A stretch of 64,000 bases of DNA, taken from assembly GCF_027887165.1 (NCBI RefSeq), contig NC_077232.1, positions 7,339,391 to 7,403,390 of the forward strand, given 5' to 3'. Positions 1 through 9,698 of this stretch are shown piece by piece (within the stretch, counting starts at the first letter, position 1; every line of letters begins with the position of its first letter). The notes under the pieces were generated by a model. That model searched no databases. It was not told the DNA's origin and saw only the letters and a program-made list of their open reading frames with translations. The position numbers and the translations under genes were made by a program. This DNA comes from Monodelphis domestica (lineage: Eukaryota; Chordata; Mammalia; Didelphimorphia; Didelphidae).

Positions 1-120
1 GCTTGCTACTCGTGTGACCTTGGTCAAGTTACTTCTTTGAGCCTCACTTTTGGTCATCTTTACTATGAGGAAGTAAGACTAGAGGCCCATTGAAGTCTTT
101 CCAACTTTAGAGCTAGGCTC
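1..120 (+). mobile_element. MIR/CORE-SINE relic (5' cut by window edge)
   Basis: Degenerate 'tgaccttggtcaagtt' core and 'gagcctcactttt' followed by the MIR tail. It sits in the CATSPER1 intron before the first visible exon. Confidence 0.55.
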
Positions 121-280
121 CTAGGGATGTTGGACATGTGTACTATGCATGGTCTCTCCTAGGGCAGGGAGAACAGAATCTTTGTTCTGAAGAGTAAGTT
201 AGACACCAGATGCAAAATGCACATGATGTAAATGGTGGCTATTGTGGCTATTAGAGGCTACGAGGAGGAAGGGGCTTTTC

Positions 281-432
281 TGATAGAGACACAATGGCTT
301 AGTGGTGAGAATACAAAATCCCTGAGTAAGGAAGACCTGGATTCAAATCCTGCCACTGGCAATGACTTTGCTATGAAACCCCAGGCAAATCATTTCCCCA
401 CTACCCCTCAGTTTCCTCATGTGTAGAAGGGA
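281..432 (+). mobile_element. Old CORE-SINE/MIR
   Basis: It has the SINE order of 'gacctggattcaaatcctgcc', an eroded core, then 'ctcagtttcctcatgtgta'. CATSPER1 intron. Confidence 0.6.
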
Positions 433-582
433 CATAAGAATGGCTGCAGAATCAAGGGAGAGAACTGGGGTGGGTGCTTGGCCAGCCTCAAAGAGGCAGA
501 GAACTTGTGGTCAGCTCTGCTAAGTGGCTGGAACCTCTCAGGCTGGGCTCCTGAGATGGGCACTGTGGCCCCTGCCCCGCAG

Positions 583-3500
583 ACTTCGCCATCGTGATCA
601 TGGCCCTGTTGGACTTTGTGCTCAAGCAGATCTACTTCTCCTCTGCCAAGAGATTGTCCGAAAGTAAAACTATCTTCCGAGTCCTGAAGATCTTCAAAAG
701 TTTTCGATCCCTGAGGGCCATCAGGGTGCTGTGGAAACTCAAGTGAGGTCCGGCTGGCCCTGGGCTCCTCACAGGCCCAGGACTGGGCCAGCATCTCCTG
801 GGCAAGCAGGGCGGGACACACTGGGTAGCCTTGTAGAAAGAGTCCTGGCTTTGGAAACACAGACCTTGCTACTAAGATACTTTCTGGGTGGAAGTAGACA
901 AGCTCCTTAGCCTCTGGAGGCCTCAGTTTCTTCCCTTGCAAAATGTGGGGGTGGGGGAGGAACCGAGTGACAGTGGATAGAGTGCTCAACTTGGAGTCAG
1001 GAACACTTGGGTTCAACTCCCATCTCAGGCACTTACTAGCTGACCTTGGGCAAGTCACTTCCCCTCTGGGTTTCCATTTCCTATCCTAAGAAGGGAAGGG
1101 AACTTGATGACCCTTCATGTCTCTTCTAGATTCCAATCTCTGATTTTATTCCTGAATGAACTCCAAGTGCCTCTGTTTCTCCATCTGTCAAATGAAAGGG
1201 TTGGACAAGAAGATCTCTAGGCTGCTTCCCACTCTCAATCTAGGGTGCTATGAATTCCAGGTCATCAGGTCCTGTTCTGAGGTTCCTTCCAGCTTTTCCA
1301 CTGGATTTCCTATGTTCTAGTACCCCTATTAGGTCTGATATTCTCTGTCCAGTGCTCTAAGGGCTCTTCCTGCTCTGACTTTGTTTACCCTAAAATCCTG
1401 ACCAATCCTAAGAGTCTTTGAAGTCCAAGGTCCCAGCCAGAGGCTCATCAGGGGCCAGAGTCCAGCTTCCTGATCCCCAGTCCTGCCTGGTGCCCAAGCA
1501 CTGGCTCCAGAGGCTGCTCCTTAGCTGCAGTCTTTTCCCTTAGAAAACTTGCCTGGTCCTTTGACCCTCTTGTCTGACTCTCCCTCTGCTTGCAGGTTCC
1601 TCACCAGCCTCAAGGCGGTGGCAGAGACTCTGGCCAGATCAGCATCATCCATCACAGCCATCCTTGTCCTGATGTTCACCTGCCTTTGTATCTGGCCAAG
1701 AAGGGGACTGGGGCACTGGGGAGGAGCTAGGCAGGCAGGGAGGAGGCTAGTAGGGCTGGGCTGGCTGGGACTGGGTTGAAGCTAGCGGTTCCTCCAGCAG
1801 CATTGCAAGGGCCCCTGGGGCCTCCTTAGCATCCCAGTCTTCTTCTCTGTGATACTCCGAACCCTGTTCCATGAGACAGACCCCAAGCGTTTCGAGAACC
1901 TCTTTACCACCATCTTCACCCTCTTTACCATGCTCACCCTGGATGACTGGTCTATAATCTACTTGGACAGCCTGAGAGAAGGTAGTGGAGAAGAGGCCTG
2001 AGCCCTGGGAGGGCCTGGGAGATGGGTTTGGGCCCAGCAGACACAAAGGTTGGATATTCTTTGCAGTTTTGTCTTGGGAGCTTTCGATCAGAGCTATAAA
2101 TAACTAAGGGGGACCAATGGGACTTTGGCCCAGAGTGCAAAATTCAGCAAGTGCTAATGCAAAAACAATAACATAGCATCTAATTAGGAAGAAAATTTAT
2201 GATAGGAAGCTCCCAAATGGGTACTTCCTCAGTTTCCATTCTGTTCCACCTCTCTTCAGCTGTGGACATACTTCCCGTTACTTACCCCAGGCCTGGTTTG
2301 TGATACTTGCTTAGAGAGCAAAGTTAGGGTCCTTCCTCCCCCAGGTGCCGGGTACATCATTCCTATCCTCATGGTCTACATTGTCATACAATACTTGATT
2401 TTCCTCAAGTGAGAATCCCAGCCCTCCTTTTCCTTCCCACCCTGAGGCACCCCAGCTCCCCTCTCCTCCCCTATGTACCCGCAGGCTTCCCTAACCCTAT
2501 TTTTCCTTTCCTCAAGCCCCAGGTCCCCAGAAAAGCCCAGCTCATCCCCTACTCTGCCCACAAACCCTTCAGGGGCGCCCCAGCCCCTGTGTAGGTCTGT
2601 TGCCCTCCCCTCCCAGGCCCTGACTCAGATCTCAGGGTCTCAGGCCGCACCCTCCCTTGTCTTGCAGCCTAGTGATAGCAGTGCTGGTGGATAACTTCCA
2701 AATTGTCCTCCGCAACAAGCAGGAAAGGGCGAAAGAGCAGGTACTTGGGACTGGCAGGGAAGAAGGGAGAAAGGGTGAGTCTATGTGCTGCTCAGTGCGG
2801 GGTAGCCAGGTGGGACAGGAGCAGGTCCCTGCTGGTTTCTGAGCTGGGCTTCATCCTAGAGAAGGCCTTGAGCAGGCAGAGTGGGCACCGGCACCCCGAC
2901 ATTCACGCTTACATCCCCCAAGAATGCCCCCCGCCTCCCGGAGCTGTAGCTACCGGGAGGGCTTGTGCCAAAGCTGGGGGACACACGTGGCCCTCAGGAA
3001 CCAGGGCCCCCCTGTGGGCTCTGAGGCGAGAATCAAGTACTGGGGAGGTCTGCGGCTCCAGGTGGGGTTCACATAGCCAAATGCTTTGTTCTCTGCATGG
3101 GCACCTTCTCACCACTGGAGGGGGGGCATGAGATCTTGGGAAGCTGTGAAGCCTCCTGGCCTGCCCTTAACCACCATAGCAGAGGGTCAGAGATGGGTGA
3201 TAACTGCAGTGTCCTGCCCCCTGCCCTCTGCCCTCTGCTCTCTGCCCACACCCACCTTTGCCAAAAATGGGTGGAGATAGTCGTTGGGTTCGTCTCCCCT
3301 TCATCACCAAATCTAGGCAGCCTCTCAAAGAGCCAAGGAGAGACAGAAAAGTACCCACACGTCATGGGCACTGGATCAGCTCTGCCAAGCTCCACCTTGT
3401 TGTCCCCTGCCTCTGCAAGGGTGGATGCTCTCCTTTTGGCATTAGTGCCCAGGGGGGTAGCACAGTGGATAGAGTGCCAGTTCTGGAGATGAGAGGCCCC

Positions 3501-5084
3501 AGGTTCAGATTTGGCCCCAGACACTTCCTAGATGTGTTACCCTGGGTAAGTCACTTAACCCCAATTGCCAGCCCCTTAGCACTCTTCTGCCTTAGAATCA
3601 AGACAGAAGGTGAGCATTTATCTATTAAAAACAAAAACGCCGCATCTGGTCAGGGTGGGGATAGATGAGGCTGTCTATTGGGGGTGTCCAGGGAGGGAAG
3701 AATTAACTTCTCTCTTCCAACTCACTTCCTAGAAAGAAGCCCTGAGGCATGAGAAGCTTCTGGATGAGTCTTTGACAATCCTTGAAAAAGGTAGCCATGC
3801 CCCGCTGCTACGGGGCCACAGTTTACCTTTCATGCCTCCTAGGAGCTCAGAGGGAGGAGATACCTGAGAGGCCCCAGGCTGGAATCCCCTCCCTGAGTGC
3901 CCTGGCTGGCATGGCTCCATCCCCCTCTGCTCAAATGTAGCGATGAGGCGCTCCCTCCCTTCCTGCCCGTCACTCCCTCAGTCCTCCTCTCACATTCTCC
4001 TTTATTCTCTCTCCTCACAGAAGTGGAAGAACAGAAGAGTGATGTCATTTTTCTAAAGACAATTCAGAAGAGATATGGACACTTTACTCCTGCGTAAGGG
4101 GAAGCCCCTGGGACCAGGGAGGGTGAGAGGGGGCCTGGAGACCAGACAGGAAGACCCTGACTCTCATGGGGGGAATCCGGGGGGAGTCACTGGACCAGTG
4201 GGCAAGAAGAGAAAGGAGGTGGGAGGCCCCTGGGCTAAAGGAAAGGGTAGGAAATTACCTTGGCCTTTAGCAACTCAAGTCAAGCATACTTAGAGTGGTG
4301 TCAGCCTTGGCTCATTTGATAGAGGAGCAAATGGAGGCCTAGAAGGGGCAAGGCATTTGTCCTGGGTCCACAATACGAGAGAATCTCTGAGTCAGCTATG
4401 GAAAATGGCTTTTCTGCATGGAGGATATTGCCCACAGCCCATAGTTCTAACAGCCAAAGGGCAGGCAAGGGTTCCTAGAGAAAGGAGGGCACTTGGAACA
4501 TGAAATGAGAATAAGAAAGGAGCTTAGAACTCAGAACATGGGCTCTCAGGGCTGAGAAGGGCCCTTAGGACATATAATGTAGGAGCTGGAAAGGACTTTT
4601 AGAAGACAGATTGAGAGCTATATGGAACCTTAGAACTCAGAACATGGACTATCAGAGTTGAGAGCGTCTGTAAGGAACTGAGAACAAAGAATGTCAGAGC
4701 TGGATGGGACTTTAGAACACAGAAAATAGAATGGCAGAGCTAAGAAGGACCATCAGAACAGAAAGTAATATATCCTGCATGACAGTCTTGTTTTAACCCA
4801 GGTAAGACTATATACCTGTGATGGTGAACCTATGGCATGCGTGCCAGAGATGGCACACAAAGACCTATCTGTGGACATGCATGCAAGGACCCAGTGCATC
4901 CATCCCTGCAACACAGAGTTTACCAGAATTCCTAAGTAGAAAGCTGGAGAAAGGTGCAGTTGGGCTGCTCTCCTCCCCCTCTCCCCAGTAGGAATAGGAA
5001 TTAATAATGCAAGACAGCATCCCTTCTGGAATAGGATTGCCCCTATCCCGTTTAGAATACAATGGCCTCTTAATTACCTTTGGC

Positions 5085-5149
<65 letters not shown>

Positions 5150-7885
5150 CTGATATCTTTACTATCAGAAGCAAGCAGTGTCTACTAAATAAAATATGGG
5201 GGGAGTTTGAGGATGTGGCTTTTGATTTTGTACTTTACAAATGTTCCAAATTGTAGTCTAGTGATTTAGGAATAAGTTTATGAAGCATAGGCTAGCCTAA
5301 TTGCCTCTTCAGCTCCCCCACTTTCTTTCTCCAGCAAACTTGGGCTGCTTTAATTTGCATTCAAAGGGGTGCCTGCCTGAGGGAGAACAGGTGGGCTAGA
5401 AGCTGTGGAAAACCCAACAGTGGTTTGTCAATCTCCCAGTCAGCCCTGCATCCAGATTAAACCCTGACTTCCACCCTTGACCATTTGCTAAAAAGGTTAA
5501 TTTGGAGGATGCCCCCTTCAGGAAGGCTGGTACCTGATGGGCTAAATGTATCAGGAGGATGTCATTTAACCTGAGGGTTATATTTTCCTATAAATAAGGT
5601 GGTTTCCTGCAAACTGGGACTTTTTTCCTTTTTTCTCTAAGTTTGAGGGGATCATTGCTCACATAACTAGAAGGGAGCAAACTAGAAAGTTTGTGCCCTT
5701 CAGCTCTCCCCCTCCCCAAACCTGACTACAACATCACCCACCCCCCTGCCCAGCAATCCCCTGGAAATGCTTTTTACCTTCCCTGGGTGGAATAAGGTGG
5801 CAGGGGGAAGCAGTTCACCCTGCACTCAGTGTGGGGAGGGGCACAAAATGTGGCCTCCTAAGCCAAGGATTGTGGGTTTGAGTCCCATCTGGGGTGCCAG
5901 TTGTAATAAATGAATACTCTAGGAGATATTTCTAGTTATAATAAAGGAGATACTTGGAGATAGAGAGATACTACCAGAGGGTGTCTATGGGTCACTACTA
6001 GATGGCTAATAGATCTATATTAGATGGCTTGTGGATCAAGATTTTGCCTACCCTCCTCCCTCAAATGCCACCCGTTTTTCCACCCTCTCCCTCCTACCTC
6101 CCTTCCCTTCCCCCTCTTAGTCAGTCACCTAAGTAACTCAAAGGTGAACTGTGAGGTTTAGAAAAGATACTTTTTCTCTCTTTCTCAAGTAAGGTTTATT
6201 GGGGAAGACAGGTCAAGGATAGAGGAGGAGGTAAGAGGGATAGGGTTTTCCCTAATCAATACAAGGAGTTAGGAGGGTATTGGTAAAGTGGCAGTTCAGT
6301 CACAACTGTGACAAGTCTGTCAGGGAGTCACTAGCAGGGACAATTATTTTCTTCTTCCTCCTTTTCTAAACAGCCAGACAATCTCAGCTTGATTAATTCA
6401 AGTCCAGAGACACAATTAGCTCTTCAGATTCAGCCCCACCCTCAGCCACACAAAATCTTCTTCCCTCCCCTCTCCAAAGCCAAGAGAGAAATTCAGTTGA
6501 GCTGTCTTGAGACAGTTCCAACTGTCTTTTCCAGGGAACATTCCAATGGAATGTTATTTTTGATCGACAGATGAAATCCTTTGCATGCAATGCAGATTCT
6601 CTCTTTTACAATGGGCATGGCACTTGGTCTGGGGCCTGGCACTCCATCTCTGCTGTATACCATCTCAGGGAGGGGAGAAGGCAGAGAAGAAGGGAGAGAA
6701 ACTGGATCACAAAATTTCCAATGACGACTCAAAAATTGTCTCTTAAATATAACTGAAAATCATATATGAGAGAGGCAGAGAGCTTAGAAGGAAACTGAGA
6801 GCCCAGAACATGGATTGTCAGAGCAAAGAATGGCCGGGCTAGGAAGGGTCCTTAGAACAGAGAATGTCAGAGCTGGGGAGGACCTTTAGAAGAGAGAATG
6901 AGATCTAGAACGGAACTGAGAGCTCAGAACATGGGCTGTCAGGGCTGAGAGGACCCTTAGAACAGGGAACAGGGAACGGCAGAGCCTAGAAGGGACCAAA
7001 GAACCAGAACATAGACTATCAGAGCTGGCAATAAAGAACCCAGAGATTGGATTTGGTCTGAACCACATCAGTTCAGTGGAAAGGAAACAGCCAAGTGGGG
7101 AGTTTGGCCCTGCGCATTGACCTCTCCTTTGATGCTCTCACTCCCAAGCTTCCTCCAGCCCCCACCATGCAGGACAAGGCTTTGGGGAGGGGGCAGCATC
7201 TCACATCTCACAAACATGGCCCAAGCTATTGAGGGCAGGAGCTGAGGACTTGAAGACAACCAGTTCTGCTGCCTCTAGACATGCCCACCCCCACCCCCAG
7301 CCCCTGTAGACACCCCCAGCCCAAAGCCCCTCCCAGCTCTGGCATTCCTTGTCCTCTTTTGGGACCTTCTACTCTACATGTGCACAATGGAGTCAAGGAG
7401 CTTTGCCTGAGCTGTGAGGAATGCCCAGAAGGTGGGGTCTGCATTGGGATCATGCTGGGACCAGAGAGCAGCAGCAGCAGCAGCAGCAGGGGAGGGTGGG
7501 GTGTTGGGGCACTTCCTGTTCTCCCGCCCCCCCAGCCATGAGGCAGAGCATGCCCAGCTGAGGGCGTGTGCCCCCCCTACAGACAGAAGGACACCATGAT
7601 CCACTATCTCCAGCTGATGGCTGCTGTTGAACATCACCAGCAGATGTTTCGCTCCCAGGCAGCAATCATTGATGAGATCATCGATACCGCGTTTGAGGTA
7701 TGCTGGGAACCCCAAGGGTGACTCTTTGGATGGGGGCTCCTGGTAGGTGCAGGGTAGCAGAGATGGAGGTGTCCTGCCGGGGGCCATGGAGAACCGCAGG
7801 CCCAAGGGGGGTGAAGGGGGGTCTTGCCCTGCTCCTCCTGAGATCTTCTCCACCGTTTCCTTCTCAGGTTGAAGAAGATGAATAG
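583..7885 (+). CDS. CATSPER1: CATSPER1, cation channel sperm-associated 1 (3' part, last nine coding exons)
   Basis: Pore-forming alpha subunit of the sperm flagellar CatSper calcium channel, needed for hyperactivated motility. Exons: 583-742, 1596-1687, 1838-1981, 2345-2408, 2668-2740, 3733-3790, 4021-4093, 7583-7697, 7868-7885 (stop TAG). All junctions are GT-AG and keep one frame, giving 264 residues plus stop. The first exon encodes S3 and the S4 sensor, with a basic residue about every third position (FRVLKIFKSFRSLRAIRVL). Then come S5, the pore with the CatSper signature TLDDW, S6 (QYLIFLNLVIAVLVDNFQ) and a charged coiled-coil tail ending in SQAAIIDEIIDTAFE. The N-terminal cytoplasmic region and S1-S2 lie before the window. 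The C-terminus is EVEEDE, a few residues shorter than the human end as I remember it. The gene is tail-to-tail with CST6, as in human. Confidence 0.95.
826..1255 (+). mobile_element. Cluster of three MIR-type SINE relics
   Basis: Successive copies in the CATSPER1 intron after exon 583-742. About 826-945 ends in 'cctcagtttcttcccttgc'. About 955-1145 is the best copy ('cttgggcaagtcacttcccc'). A 3' piece lies at 1155-1255 ('ctccatctgtcaaatg'). Confidence 0.6.
3451..3638 (+). mobile_element. tRNA-headed CORE-SINE (marsupial type)
   Basis: Near full-length copy with the promoter-derived head 'tagcacagtggatagagtg', the core 'gtaagtcacttaacccc' and the tail 'cttctgccttagaatc', then an A-rich end. 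It lies in a CATSPER1 intron. Confidence 0.75.
4507..4765 (+). repeat. Degenerate minisatellite-like array 1
   Basis: About six to seven diverged units of roughly 35-40 nt built on 'cttagaac(a)cagaa' plus 'tgtcagagctgg(a)agggac'. The same unit recurs at 6775-7045 in the same CATSPER1 intron. Confidence 0.6.
5087..5144 (+). repeat. (GA)n microsatellite
   Basis: About 29 perfect GA dinucleotides in the long CATSPER1 intron. Confidence 0.97.
5850..6345 (-). mobile_element. Endogenous retrovirus fossil: LTR plus tRNA-Arg-type primer-binding region
   Basis: Read on the minus strand, an LTR-like segment of about 410-440 nt carries an AATAAA signal (6200-6195) and ends in CA at about 5902. After a 2-nt gap a TGGCACCCCAGATGGGAC primer-binding-type site follows (5899-5882). 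The region beyond it, to 5850, keeps matching tRNA-Arg(CCT). It is a broken, old remnant with uncertain outer limits. Only one LTR is recognised, and the sequence at 5150-5850 may be leftover leader. Class unassigned. Lies antisense inside CATSPER1. Confidence 0.5.
6775..7045 (+). repeat. Degenerate minisatellite-like array 2
   Basis: Further copies of the 'cttagaacagagaatgtcag' type unit seen at 4507-4765, with the phrases 'agagctcagaacatgggctg' and 'agaatgtcagagctggg' recurring at about 35-45 nt spacing. Confidence 0.6.
7467..7490 (+). repeat. (AGC)n trinucleotide run
   Basis: About eight AGC/CAG units, 90 nt before a CATSPER1 exon, in the intron rather than the coding sequence. Confidence 0.9.
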
Positions 7886-8300
7886 AGAAGTCACCAAATA
7901 CCTGGAGGAAACTCCTCGCCTGGGCCAGCGCAGCCTTGGAAACAGACTTCAGGCCCAGGACTGCCTGAACCCCACATCCCAATAGAGTCCTGAAGTCTGT
8001 TTATATCCTCTTGTCTCCTTACTGGCTGGGAATCCAGTGGGGTCGGTGGGGAAGAGATGGGAGAGGCCCCTGGACGCCAGCCCCCTCAGACTCATCGGTC
8101 CAGGGGCTTCCTCTCCTCGTGCTGAGGGCATCCAGCCTTGGCCTGTTTACCCAGCTGGGGGCCCGGGATGGCCTGGGTGCCCTCCTTCCTGCAGGGCCTC
8201 CCTTTTCTGAGCCCAGAGTCCTGAGCAACCTAAAGGCCCAGACAGCAGAGGGCAGCTGGGGGAATGGGCTGGGGGAGAGGAGCACCTAGAAAAGTTTCTG

Positions 8301-8306
8301 ATTAAA
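8301..8306 (+). terminator. Candidate poly(A) signal of CATSPER1
   Basis: ATTAAA lies 416 nt past the CATSPER1 stop codon. It is the first canonical-type hexamer I see on this strand, just before a reverse-strand MIR relic. Confidence 0.4.
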
Positions 8307-8344
8307 GCTTAGTGTTTATGTAGCCTGTGAAGGTTTAGGCTGTA

Positions 8345-8545
8345 TGACTGTTTTCTCATTTAAGCCTCAAAACAACCCTGGGAGGTGGGTGCTATGGATA
8401 CCCCCATTTACAGATGAGGAAACTGAGGCACACAGGGATGACGTGACTTGCCCAGTGTCCCACAGCTAGTAAGGATCTGAGGAGAGTTTTGAACTCGGGT
8501 CTTCCTGATTCCAGCGACAGTCCTCTACCCACCGAGCCACCAGCT
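8345..8545 (-). mobile_element. MIR/CORE-SINE, reverse orientation
   Basis: Complement of the SINE core: 'cagatgaggaaactgaggc', 'acttgcccagtgtcccacag', 'ttgaactcgggtcttcctg', ending 'ccgagccaccagctgct'. Follows the CATSPER1 3' end. Confidence 0.75.
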
Positions 8546-8549
8546 GCTA

Positions 8550-9215
8550 ACGAGCACCCTGAATTTCCAAGGTGAAATGGGCTGCTGTAGGCAGGAGTGA
8601 GGGAGCTCGCTCTCTCCTAGGGGCTCTTCAAGGGGACGCTCAGGGATGCTGGTCAGTTCAAGGTTGTGAAATCGGCAACTATGGGGCCAAGCCTGCACCT
8701 GGGACGTTCCACCCCTGATGCCTGGAGCCAAAAGAGGCTCCTCCAAGCATCTCGCATAGGAGCAAAAGTCCTTCCGAGGAGGCTCCTCCAGAGATGCTGG
8801 TCCCTGCCACCACTCGAACCCTGTGCATTCTGCTTCCTGCGAGGCCTTTGGAGCTAGAGCTCTGCCCAGGGCCAGGCCCGGCTGAGCTCCCAGCATCCTT
8901 AGCTTTGCTTAGTAGCATCTGCGCTGGGGAGGCCGGAGAGGGGACCTCTCCAAGGGAAGGAGCCCAGCCGCCTCCTAGCCGTGCCCAGCTGGGGGAGCTG
9001 ATGCTTCCTTGCCAGGAGCCATTCCCGTCGCCCTCAAGGACTAGGCCCTGTTTAGTCTGTCTCTCCCCCTTGGCATGAAGGAGCATCTTGTTCACGGGAC
9101 ATGGAGGGACGAGATGAGATTCCCCCCTTGGAACTGCCTCATCTGGCCCTGGAGGGGGGAGAGGGAGGAGAGGCAGGTTTCCTCAGGTCCCTGCTTCCAT
9201 CAGAATGTGCTCTCA
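8550..9215. other. CATSPER1-CST6 intergenic interval, no gene seen
   Basis: About 650 nt of GC-rich unique sequence between the two convergent genes. The open frames here have no recognisable domain and mirror each other on both strands, as expected from GC-rich composition. Confidence 0.5.
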
Positions 9216-9404
9216 GGGCCAGCTGTGGGGCTCAGTGGATGGAGAGTCAGGCCCAGAGACAGGAGGTCCTGGGTTCAAATCTGACCTCAGACACTTCCCA
9301 GCTGGGTGACCCTGGGCAAGTCACTTCACCCCATTTGCCTAGCCCTTGCCCATCTTCTGCCCTGTACTGCCTGCGTTGATTCTACGGCAGAAGGTAAGGG
9401 TCAT
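9216..9404 (+). mobile_element. tRNA-headed CORE-SINE (marsupial type)
   Basis: Near-complete copy: 'gggctcagtggatggagag', 'aggtcctgggttcaaatctg', 'ctgggcaagtcacttcaccc', 'tcttctgccctgtac', ending 'cagaaggtaaggg'. Confidence 0.85.
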
Positions 9405-9556
9405 TAAAGACAAGAGTGCGCTCCTTGAGGACAAGGCTCTTTGGGGGGGTTGCTGGGTGCCGTGGGTGTGGCTTGTCTTGAACCCCCACCTCCTTGGGCC
9501 TAGCTTGGAGGCCTCAGGGGAGAAGAAATGAGCAGAGAAGGCAGCTGGTTCATCCA

Positions 9557-9562
9557 TTTATT
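9557..9562 (-). terminator. Poly(A) signal of CST6
   Basis: AATAAA on the minus strand, about 140 nt after the CST6 stop codon, giving a short 3' UTR as expected for this gene. Confidence 0.7.
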
Positions 9563-9675
9563 TGGCTAGACCTGGTTCCTGTTCAGTCACCAGAGCCTCA
9601 GAAGATCCCTCCACCCTGAGCCTGCCCCCCGCCCCCCATCCCAGCACCCTCTTCCTGGCCCCATGAGCCCCTTGT

Positions 9676-9695
9676 GGGCCGGGCCGGGCCGGGCC
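9676..9695 (+). repeat. (GGGCC)4 short tandem repeat
   Basis: Four tandem GGGCC units immediately 3' of the CST6 stop codon, so GGCCC repeats in the CST6 3' UTR. Confidence 0.9.
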
Positions 9696-9698
9696 TTC

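Noticed and set aside
4865-5149. Open frame with Leu-Ser repeats
   Set aside because: Translation of the GA microsatellite in a CATSPER1 intron.
5850-5899. Possible tRNA-Arg(CCT) gene
   Set aside because: Only the anticodon arm to the 3' end is present. The 5' third, including the D arm and A box, is missing, and the segment sits where an LTR element's primer-binding region is expected.
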